From Dermacentor variabilis (lineage: Eukaryota > Arthropoda > Arachnida > Ixodida > Ixodidae): 64,000 nt of DNA. The position numbers and the translations under genes are program-made. The stretch spans positions 156,881,105-156,945,104 of the forward strand of contig NC_134572.1 of assembly GCF_050947875.1 (NCBI RefSeq), given 5' to 3'. Position 1 is the stretch's first letter. Each line of letters starts with the position of its first letter. This document shows, piece by piece, positions 55,313 to 64,000 of this stretch. Below the pieces are notes generated by a model that did not search any database, had not been told where the DNA came from, and saw nothing but the letters and a program-made list of their open reading frames with translations.

Positions 55313-55683
55313 TACTTTAGTCTATGGCTGCTAATACCTCCGTGATGGTGAACGGTTCATCCAATGCCGGATTTCCTGGTCCCCCGTACTTCTCCGGTAT
55401 CGGAAATCGCCCACTCTCCGTCTTGAGGTAGATTGCCTTGAGGTCTTCATTCAGCCTTTGGCCGTTGCCATCGTAAGCGTTCACAACCTGATCGACCCGT
55501 TGAGCAGGAGGACCACAACCAAACGCTAAAAACGAATAACGTTATAAATTCGTCTACAAATAGCATCCTTACATCCAAAAAGTGTATAAGAGTGTGAGAT
55601 ATGGCACTATTTACACAATTATTCACTTGTAACCATGTGGATTATGTTGCAGTGTACATCGCATTATGCAGAAATAGCGTTCT

Positions 55684-56455
55684 GGCTTTTAATGCGAAGC
55701 CAATTACATCGAAACTTCACACGCATTTTTGTCGTCGCCATTGCCGTGATGTTCCGTAGGAAGTCCAAGGGCGGTAGCACCGTCGCCGCGCGTCGTATGT
55801 ATATGTGCGAGTGAAAGCACGCGAGGGAAGCGGACAGTAGCGGTTCAATCGCGCGTGTGAACGAAGAAAGGAGAGAGGAAACACGCTGTCTTCCGTCGCA
55901 CTACAGGCCGTAGGAGGATGGGAGAGAGCAAGAGAAGGAGCGAGGGTGCAGAGTTATGATCTGGTAGCAACTGCGTATTTAGCGACCAGACGTGAGTGGA
56001 ACTCATCGCGGCTCTCTCTCGCGTGCCATATATGGAGGAAAACGGGGAGGCAGCGGGTGAGGGAGGGGGCGGCTTCGACTTTGCCAAAAGTGCGCGCAAC
56101 TGCGCGCGCCGTGTTTCGAAGGGGATCTACAGACGGCTCATACCTCTGTGCGCCCTCTGCCCTCACCATTCTTGCGTTGAAACGATAGACCGCAAGAAGG
56201 TCAATTCGCTCATTGCTGCTTCAGCGCTTGCTCACACCAGTGTTTTGACAGCGAATGTCCGCCCCCATTGAGTGTGATCTGTTCATGTTTGGTTTTACGC
56301 GCTCACACGGCGCTTGTTAATTCGGTTAGTAAGTGAATGTTTCCAAATATGTATGCCTGCTAAAGGTGTTATCCTTTACTTCAAATAGCTGCCTACTAGT
56401 TTGCTATCGCAATCGATGCTTCGCCTTTCGAGCGAAAATGCGACTTTTTCTGTCT
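55684..56455. mobile_element. GC-rich non-autonomous element with GCGAAGC ends
   Basis: Bounded by GGCTTTTAATGCGAAGCC at 55684 and the inverse-like ATGCTTCGCCTTTCGAGCG at about 56416. About 770 bp, no coding capacity, related to 48280-49310. Overlapping Arg-rich frames are by-products of high GC content. Confidence 0.5.
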
Positions 56456-56507
56456 CATTAATATACGAACTCCCTTACGGCCATATTGCATGAACACCAA
56501 GGACACT

Positions 56508-56735
56508 TACAAAAATCAATTCTCGGGTTTGACGTGCCAGACGTACGAACTGATTATGGGGCGCGCCGTATTGCAGAACTTTGGATTAATTTTGAACAGC
56601 TGGTTTCCCTTAGCTCGCACCCAACGGAAGCTACATGGATATTATGTTTTTTTTTTCATTTTGGCTTCAGCGAAGTGTAGACACCGCGGCTGGTATTTGA
56701 TCCCGCTACCTCGTGCTCAACAGTACAACTCCACC
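56508..56735 (-). mobile_element. Diverged tRNA-headed SINE, minus strand
   Basis: Reverse order: GTATTTGATCCCGCTACCTCGTGCTCAACAG head (B box near 56692), a degraded middle and a terminal TTGACGTGCCAGACG / CTCGGGTTT block near 56520. A poly-T run at about 56648 is secondary. Confidence 0.65.
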
Positions 56736-56923
56736 TCTGATAAATCACAATGGTGGATGACGGCTACGAAAAAATAAGGGAAAACAAGTTGACTATTGTC
56801 AGCAAGTGTACTTAATTGGCTTGTTTCTTCCGGAACGAAAATGCTCTGAGAACTTCTAATCGTAACATTTATATTGTTATTGCACGACGTTGTTTTTCCT
56901 GTCAAAATTGTGAAATTGTAGAC

Positions 56924-57127
56924 CTGTAAATAAGGATGTGTCTTGACAGATAGCTTTGCAACAACTTTTTGGCTTGATATATTAGTTATCGCAACAATCA
57001 AATCATTATTCACGTACGTTTTCCACTCTGGGGCAATACGAAGAACCACTGCAACTTCCGGGTTGCCGTCAACAGGATGGCTTACCAGAGAAAACATATA
57101 GCCGTTGGTTGTTGGCACCCCGTCTCC
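56924..57127 (-). CDS. Candidate host exon, possibly transglutaminase-like beta-barrel
   Basis: The minus-strand frame is open for 147 codons (57157-56717). The compact part is 68 codons between a possible acceptor (CATTTCAG at 57128) and a weak donor (CAG/GTCTAC at 56923). It reads NGYMFSLVSHPVDG, EVAVVLRIAPEWKTYVNND, LIVAITNISSQKVVAKLSV. A V-x-ITN-x-SSQK-x-V-x-KLSV pattern resembles the C-terminal immunoglobulin-like barrels of animal transglutaminases. Just upstream, 57428-57192 has a second open stretch (VLFSVDGETAVKI...SAHIGFFDI) after an acceptor-like tract. Splice phases between the two do not fit well. The family call is an inference from pattern only. Confidence 0.3.
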
Positions 57128-57559
57128 CTGAAATGCTGTCGAACGAAGTGACAACAAACTGTTTGGTTTGCTATGAAGTGCTGGATATTACCAGAAATTG
57201 GATAAATTGTCACGCTCGTATAAAAGAAATTGCTGCAATACGATCGCTCTACAGGCGCATGTTTTAGGAGTCGTAGCAGAAAGCGCCAAAAATATACTCC
57301 ATCTGTTATGCAACCACCCATCTATATCGAAAAATCCTATATGCGCACTTCGCGATGAGGACAGTGACGATAAAGCTGCAATTTTAACCGCAGTTTCACC
57401 GTCAACCGAAAACAAAACAGTTTTTTTTCTGGCAGGTAAAAGATACTTGTACTCAAGGAGCCCGTGTCGAGAACGTCACGGTGCCATACGACAAAGCCAT
57501 AGGACGGAAAAGTTAGCCGTGCTTGCACAGTCGATGCACCCCACAATATACTGTTTGTA

Positions 57560-59048
57560 GAGCAATATGTTCACTCGAAGCAAGAAAATGTTTGGTCTGC
57601 TGAACAGAATGCTTATCAGTTTCTTCTCACGACTATGCTGTTGGACCTCACATATCGGATACACTGAAGAAATAGGGGCACCTTAAACAACCTATCTGGC
57701 GCAGCGCTGAATGATTTTAAAGCAGTAATAGCAGGACACTTCTTTTTATTCTTTTGGTTTCGATGAACGTCTTGGATGAATACCCTGGAAAATATACTTT
57801 CAATCCGTAGAAGATGCAAAATAATCTATGAGAACCTTTAACGAACTAGTTTTTGTTGAGATTTTTAGGTGGCACGTGTCGTGACGTTATCACTTAAACA
57901 GGTAGTCACGTGGGAGCAGAAAATCGCACATCTTTCCGCCCAAGCTCAGGCTCATTCGGTGATCACGTATGCTGCTATGACCTGCTAATCGTTACGTGGC
58001 CTCACGTAGCAGCCTTGCCACCCTCTCTCCTTTTCGCAGATTCAGAGCGGTTTCTCCTTCTGCTTGCTGGGGTAGTACCCTCGAGTGATCCCTTTAGGTG
58101 ACAGTCTTATATTCGTGAGATTTCGCGAGATTCAGCTAACTAGAGTCAATGAGCTACTTTGTCACGTTCGCCCAACCCTTGTACGCATGCATCAAGTCAC
58201 GATTGTTGAGTAATCTTGCGAAAGCAAAAACATCTGTAAAAATGAAAGTCGCTTGCTTAGTGTGGCCACTTCGTTTCGTATGCGGCCACTTTAAATTTAT
58301 AGGTATACTATTGAAGGTTGTGTTCGCCGACTATAGGCTTTAGAAAACGATCTTATAATAGCCATCAATGATGATTGACGAAATGGTGCATCTGCTTGGT
58401 GTGAAAAAAAAACTGCATAGATCCTCTTCTTGGGCATACCTCGTACTGAAAGTCGCTGATTTTCTAACTGTATGGTTCGTTTTGTTAATGACGTTTATGT
58501 AGTGCCTATGCAGACGATGCATTCAACTGGTGGTGCGTGCATCGCGTGAGTACCAGCGCGCCGCTGTCACTTTTTTTGTCAGCGTGCCGAGGGCAGCCAG
58601 TGGCGCGAGGCGCTCGAGCTGCATATCGTGTTCGCGACTACAGATCCTCAATTATTAAATCAATATTCCTAGCGCGCGGTAACCCTAGCATCTCACAAGG
58701 GGAGAGGGCTGGTAGCGAGACCCTGCGGCTGCCACGGTATCTAGGCTACGCAGCAGCGTGACCTCTGAAATTACGGACGCCGTGCACACGAGCCACTCAC
58801 TAGGTGATTTGTCACTTGACGCTAGCGAAAAGGACGGTGTTTTTACAACGAAGCTGTGAGCTGCGGCCACAGGGACCTCGGCCACTCCGACAGACTTGAA
58901 AAGTGCTTTGTCTACGAGTTTCGTCTAGCAGAATTGCCTTTTCTCGTATGTTTGATTTACAAAGGGAAAATAGTCTGTCTGCACCTTGTCCGTAAGTCAT
59001 ACTTAACGAAATTTGTTTCACAGCTTACTTTGAAATCGACATTATAAA
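57560..59048. other. No recognisable gene
   Basis: Short frames on both strands and no repeat that I can name. It could be intron of the candidate gene at 57 kb. Confidence 0.4.
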
Positions 59049-59275
59049 AACCATGGATGGATGGATGGTTGGATGGATGGATGGATGGATGGATGGATGG
59101 ATGGATGGATGGATGGATGCATGGGTGGATGGATGGATGGATGGATGGATGGATGGATGCGTGGTTGGATGGATGGACGCTATGAGCGTCCCTTTGGATC
59201 GGAGTGGTCGGTCGTGCCACCAAGTCCTTGCTATTGTATTGCCTAATCTTACCTGTTTTAAAAAAGAAAGAATGA
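59049..59275 (-). repeat. SINE-like repeat with long (GGAT)n tail
   Basis: (GGAT)n from 59053 to about 59175 with a few variants, followed (in + orientation) by the inverse of the body seen at 13089-13245, including GCCACCAAGTCCTTGCTATT. In its own orientation the tail is (CATC)n at the 3' end. The two copies define the family. Confidence 0.75.
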
Positions 59276-59399
59276 AGATAACAAAAGCGAAGAACTGCCA
59301 TCAACAGACTTTCTGAACCCATACTGGCAACGTTGTACGGACATTTTCACTTTGCCCCTGCTCTCGCTGAACCCAAGGTCATCAGGGAGTACACCGACC

Positions 59400-61135
59400 T
59401 CTGTGCAGAGATCATCATGAGCCTGACCACGCCTACTGCAGGAAAATGGCCTCTGCCATACTTCTCCAGCTACCACTATTATGAGCAAATTGTGGCCATG
59501 GTGTCCCTGCAAACTTCTTAATCTCATTCGCCCACCTAACATTCTGCCGCCACCTGCTATGCTACCTGTTCTTGGGTGCCAATCCGTAACCCTTAATGAC
59601 CATCGGTTATCTTCCCTCCTCATTACATGCCCTGTGCAAGCCCGTTTCTTTTTTCTTGATTTCAACTAAGATGTCATTAACTCGCGTTTGTTGCCTCACC
59701 TAATCTGCTCTGTTCTTATCCCCTTACCGTTACACCCAGAATTCCTCTTTCCATAGCTCGTTGTGTCGTCTTCAATTTATGTAGAACCCTTTCGTACGGC
59801 TCCAGGTTTCTACTCCATAGGTGAGTACCGGTCAGACACAGTTGTTATACACTTTTCTCTTGAGGGATAATGGCAACCTGCTGTTCGTCAACTGAGAAGG
59901 CCTGCCAAAGGGCCCCCAGCACATTATTATTCTTCTGATTATTTCAGTTTCATGATCCGGATCCACGGTCACTATCTGCCCTAAGTAAATAGTGACCGAG
60001 ACTGTCAAACGTTACTTTAGTTTTCTGCAGATTAATTTTCAGATCCACCATTCTGCTTTGCTTGTCCACGTCGGTGAGCATGCGCTGCAATGGTCAGTTA
60101 CAAAGCAAGGCAATATCATCAGCGAATCGCAAGTTACTAAGGTATTCTTCTTTAACTCTTATCCCCAATTCCTAGCAATCGAGGTCTCTGAATACCTCCT
60201 GTAAATACGCTGTGAATAGCATTGGAGAAATTGTATCTCCCTGCCTGACGCCTTTATTTATTGGGATTTTGTTGCTTTCTTTATGGAGGACTACGGTAGC
60301 TGTGGAGCCGCTATATATATCTCTCAGTATTTTTATATACGGTTCGTCTAGACCCTGATTCTGTAACGCCTGTATGACTGCTGAAGTTTCGACTGAATCA
60401 AACGCATTCTCGTAATCAATGAAAGCTATCTATAAGGGTTGGTTATATTCCCCACATTTCTCTATCGCCTGATTTATGGTGGGAATATGGTCTACTGTTC
60501 AGTAGCCTTTGCGGAATCCTGCCTTGTTCTTTGTTGGACAGAAGTCTAAGGTGTTCCTGATTACGTTTGCGATTACCTTAGTAGATACATGGAAGGCAGC
60601 GGACAGTAAGCTTATCGGTCTATATTTTTCATGTTTTTGGCCTAACCTTTCTTATGGATTAAGATTATGTTGGCGTTCTTCCAAGACTCCGGTACGCTCG
60701 AGGTCATGAGGTATTGCGTATACAGTGGCGCCAGTTTCCTAGAACAATCTGCGCACCATTTTTCAACAAATCTGCTGTTACCTGATCCTCCCCAGCTGCC
60801 TTCGCCCTTTTCATAGGTCCGAAGACTTTCTTTATTTCTTCCGGTGTTATTTGTGGGATGTCAAATTCCTTTTAACTATTCCATCTTCCATTATCGTCGT
60901 GAGTGCCACTGCTACTGTATTAATCAGTATAGAACACATAAGCCACTTGAACTATGTTATCCATATTAGTAATGGTATTGCCGGCTTGGTCGCTTAACGC
61001 ATACATCTGATTCTTGCTTTTTCCTACTTTCTTCGTCGCTGAATTTAGGATACCTCCGTTCCTGAGAGCATGCTTATTTCTATGCATATCCTACTTTCCT
61101 ATGTCAGCTATCTTACGCTTATTGATTAACTTCAA
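59400..61135 (-). mobile_element. RTE LINE, 5'-truncated, minus strand
   Basis: In reverse this matches the RTE at 27530-29333: linker, RT with the Trp codon context intact near 60680, fingers (60450-60640), motif A (60400-60430, near-identical to 28250-28290) and the AGHVMRR-like end (59665-59258 frame: TGHVMRREDNRWSLRVTDW). The 3' tail is a short ATCATCATG at about 59410. No endonuclease remains. Stops and single-base indels are scattered. Confidence 0.85.
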
Positions 61136-61155
61136 AAAGCTAAGATAGCTGACAT
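61101..61155. repeat. Stem-loop at the RTE / LINE-D junction
   Basis: ATGTCAGCTATCTTACGCTT (61101-61120) and AAGCTAAGATAGCTGACAT (61137-61155) are inverted copies with one extra base. A third partial copy (AGATAGCTGACAG) follows at 61164. The left arm derives from RTE coding sequence; the right arm is a flipped copy. Confidence 0.8.
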
Positions 61156-61899
61156 CTTCTAACAGATAGCTGACAGATATCTTCACATTCTAATAAAACA
61201 TGCTTCATCGTTTCCCAGGCTTTGCCGCACCTAGCACTTGCTTCTTCTTCTTTGTTTCATTTTGCTTTATAAATGCGTGTTCTAACGCGTCCTCATCTCG
61301 CCTTCAATAGTAATGAGCTTCCCGTTGAGTTATTCAGAATTGTTTCTTTCCTTTATATGTTACCCTCCCTAATAGTTACTGATAGCAGGTTTCCTTTCCA
61401 TTGCCGCCACCCACAAGATTATCTCAGCCTCTCCGACTTTCCCCTTCACGTTCTTTGTTGATCTGTTGCCCACCCTACAAGGCGCATACTACTTCCGGGT
61501 AAGCTTCCTAGTTTTTTTCCTCCCCTGTGAATCAGTGTTTTTACTGTATAGATACCTCAAACCAACGCATTTACTTTCTTCTATATTGCTCAGTCGTTCT
61601 CCATAATCAATTTTACTGTGAGCTTCCCCCCCTTCAAAACTACTCAAGCCCATATAACCCTGCACAATTTCATTTGTATACATCTATAGTTTTCCCGTGG
61701 GCGCCCAATGCGATGCGACCCACTGACCTTTGGTTCCCATCAAGTCCTGATTTCACCCCTGATTTCAAACAAACAACCGCATTTCCGAAAGAAAGTCCTG
61801 GAACCATTACACCTTTCCAAATACCTCGGAGCACCTTGTACCTACTGTGTCCCCATAGCGCTCTGTGTTTCCCAATGACCGCAGTTCTCTTCCCCTTTG

Positions 61900-63188
61900 A
61901 TGTTATCGTTTTTCTCCATTGTTCTCACATGCCTATTGCCTTTGTTTATCCATTTACCAAGGTAATAATATTGTTTTACCAGAGGTATTACTTGGAACTG
62001 TATTGACACTGTCTATTCCCCGTTTTCATTCAATTCCATGGCACCTGATATTTTAAGCGCTAGATTTCAGACCTAAATTCTTGTCTTCCTGACCACAGAT
62101 ATTAGCTAGACGGTGTATGTCACTTTGCTTGTTAGCTAGCAACCCAATGTCATCCACACTAAAGAAGCCTCGAAGCTGCGGCTCTACTACGGTACCCGCC
62201 TGTTTGTGCGAGAGATTCAAGCAGACATTCCCTATAGCACCCTTTCACTCCTCACCATGTAAATCATACTTGAAGAAAAGAGCGCTATGCAGGCACGGAC
62301 TAAAACAGGAACATGTAAATCATAAACAACAGTGTGGAAAAAGGGCCCCCTGCCTCCGTCGCTTGTTGATATAAACGTTCCGCTCGCTGCTCATCCCTTC
62401 GCATTCAACCCAAACGGTATTTTAATGGTAAATCTCACTCAAAAATTGAACGCCATCCTCGTCTAAGCCTTCCCCCCTTCCAGACAATCCCACAAAATGT
62501 TGTGGTCAGCATTGCCACACGCTCTTGTAATGCGTAAAGAAGCCGCATATAACGGTCTTTTAACACACTGAGTCAGGACAAATAAGTTAGCATCCAGACG
62601 CCTGCTCGTATTGAAGCTATTCTGAAGTTCTACCAATATGGACATTATCCTCTGCCCATGCTTGTAGCTTTAATGCAATCAGCTGCTTTGCTAACTTGCA
62701 TATTACAGATGTAATGTTCAACGATATATTTGAGTGAATTCTATCTTTTTCCCCGTAGCTTGATTAATTAAGTCCATTCAAATTTGTTGCCAACTGTCTG
62801 GTATTCGTCTATTTTTTAAGCTTTTTTCTCTTGCTTTCAACAGAGGTTTCTTAATTGTTCGTCCTAATTCATTAATCAGCCTAACCCTTGTTGCTGTGCG
62901 CTTCGGAATTTTGTGTTTGGCTTTCTTCTAGTTGAAGTTTGTCACCACCAGCTCCTTTTCTATCTGGTTCTCTTCCATGCTTCTTTTTTCCTCAAATACT
63001 ACCGCGTCACTGCCTTGGAATGATTCGGCTGTTATTATTCGTCTGTAATTTAATGGCGCCTTCTCTTCCAGTTTCTTTCTATCTTCGTCTAGGATATGAT
63101 GAATCGTTCCATACTTCTTGCCTAATAAGTTTATGTGGTTCCAAAATATTCTAGGTGTGGCCTTCTTTTTGTCATGTATTGCTGACAA
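61900..63188 (-). pseudogene. LINE-D linker and reverse transcriptase (broken)
   Basis: The frame 63188-62928 is the linker (ATPRIFWNHINLLGKKYGTI). The frame 62645-62463 is the motif A region (RRLDANLFVLTQCVKRPLYA, then ITRACGNADHNILWD, catalytic Asp replaced). Near 62150-62080 a VDDIGLLANKQSDIHRLANI block is the motif C region with both Asp residues. The C-terminal part continues down to about 61240 (a TCTTCTTC/GCAAGTGC Cys-rich end). Confidence 0.7.
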
Positions 63189-63445
63189 TGAACGTTCAGT
63201 TTAACATTTTATCCTAGCCTGAACCATTATTTGAACCTTCCATTTACTCTCCCAGAATGTTTCGCTTTTTCTGCCTACTTCTTGTTGCGGTGAGTGAGAG
63301 TTTTTTGCGTATCGGTGCTCCCGTTATGCTTTCTGTCGTTTAGCATTCGCTTCCCCTATCTGCCTGTTCCACTAACTTTTCGGTTTCTTTTGCCCTTTCC
63401 AACGAACATGTCGATTTTCTTTCCGTATTTCTGCCATAAGTGTAG

Positions 63446-64000
63446 TCAGAAGCTCACTATATTTCTGCGCTTTGCTTGGCCGTTTCCAAGTCCCTGCTCG
63501 ACTCTTGTGACTACACTTGTTATTTGTTCAGCTTTCAAATTGGCACTGGTCATTCTTCGCTGTTTGCTGCCTTTTCCTCCCACATATTCCATATTGAATA
63601 CGAGGCGTTCATAGTCCCTCCCTATGCTACTATGCCCTTCCTCGTCAATGCCGATTCCCAAAAAAATATCATAAATTAATTCTGTCATCAGGTAGCGATC
63701 AAAGATCGATTACCGGTTTCTCCCTTCCCTATGGTCTGCCCATCACACTTAGGCCTTGTATTCACGATAACGAGATTATGTTGCTTACAAAGATGTACTA
63801 TTGACTTCGCGTTGTTGTCGGTATGGCCATATGGATCATGTATGTGGGCATTCATGCATCATTAGGATAATTTTCGCATATCATTCCCGAAACCGGTAAC
63901 ATCAGCACTTAGGAATTCCAGTAACTCTTCATTCTTCTCTCCGCAATTATATCTGGTCCACAAATAAATTATGCCTTGAAAAGCTTTCTTTCCGCTCATT
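63446..64000 (-). pseudogene. LINE-D endonuclease (broken, partial)
   Basis: From the right edge: a LLEFLSADVTGFGNDM block, then CMNAHIHDPYGHTDNN (Asn-Ala-His of the DxNAH motif; two stops precede it), HNLVIVNTRPKCDGQT and, in frame 63688-63446, GIGIDEEGHSSIGRDYERL, where the terminal Ser-Asp-His has become Arg-Asp-Tyr. The catalytic site is therefore lost. Confidence 0.7.

Larger units (their letters stand above)
52971..55515 (-). mobile_element. LINE-C: 5'-truncated minus-strand LINE with (CT)n tail
   Basis: Minus strand: pre-RT linker (from about 55510), RT (about 55320-54060), RNase H (about 53960-53460) and a C-terminal region, ending in a (GA)n/(CT)n tract at 52971-52994. The endonuclease and ORF1 are missing, as expected of a truncated retrotransposition. 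Base composition is markedly GC-richer than the flanks. Confidence 0.8.
61190..64000 (-). mobile_element. LINE-D: minus-strand LINE, runs off the window
   Basis: Minus strand order from the right edge: endonuclease (64000-63446), linker (63188-62928), RT (about 62900-61900) and C-terminal part with a Cys-rich end near 61240. No RNase H was seen. Decay is heavy: motif A has lost its acidic residues. The 5' part lies beyond the window. It directly abuts the RTE at 61.1 kb. Confidence 0.75.

Noticed and set aside
59053..59322. Trp-Met-Asp-Gly and Ile-His-Pro-Ser repeat frames
   Set aside because: Translation of the (GGAT)n tract.

Overview
This window is eukaryotic and almost entirely repeat-derived. 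I see no operons, no ribosome binding sites and no tRNA or rRNA gene that I would call functional. The repeat mixture strongly suggests a hard tick (Ixodidae). It contains a tRNA-headed SINE ending in an 'AAAACCCC' tail block, RTE-like LINEs with (TGA)n tails, several RNase H-bearing LINEs, Ty3/gypsy elements, a Penelope-type GIY-YIG fragment and short terminal-inverted-repeat elements. The tick assignment is inference from remembered repeat families and was not searched.

Layout. 1-545: tRNA-like repeat and an RTE reverse transcriptase scrap. 560-4015: decayed LINE on the minus strand (LINE-A). 4031-9953: 5'-truncated Ty3/gypsy element (gypsy-2), split by a 982-bp terminal-inverted-repeat element and ending in a 153-bp LTR. 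10257-14350: fragments of a LINE, a gypsy gag/RNase H deletion product, a SINE-like repeat with a (CATC)n tail, and a Penelope-like endonuclease. 16684-32526: a second Ty3/gypsy element (gypsy-1) with recognisable LTRs at both ends. Its pol gene is split by about 10 kb of later insertions: a nearly intact RNase H-type LINE (LINE-E, whose 5' region holds a SINE with a 12-bp target duplication), then an RTE LINE abutting its tail. 34-42 kb: mostly unassigned sequence with a minisatellite, inverted repeats, SINEs and one well-bounded candidate host exon. 42.1-48.3 kb: LINE-B on the minus strand, invaded by an RTE 3' end that is itself invaded by a TTAA-flanked element, plus a 199-bp composite triplet repeat. 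48.3-57.5 kb: short non-autonomous elements, SINEs, 5'-truncated LINE-C and two more candidate host exons. 59-64 kb: a (GGAT)n repeat, a minus-strand RTE and minus-strand LINE-D, which runs off the window.

How the parts relate. Nothing here forms a pathway. The coding sequence is replication machinery of retroelements: gag-like RNA-binding ORF1 proteins, apurinic-type endonucleases, reverse transcriptases, RNase H domains, gypsy protease and integrase. Almost every copy carries stops or frameshifts. The best preserved are LINE-E (one nonsense codon in ORF1, one frameshift in ORF2) and the RTE next to it (two stops, one 10-bp duplication). Three minus-strand stretches (35.4, 51.5 and 56.9 kb) look like isolated exons, so the window may lie in large introns or flanks of host genes. 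Their identity is unresolved.
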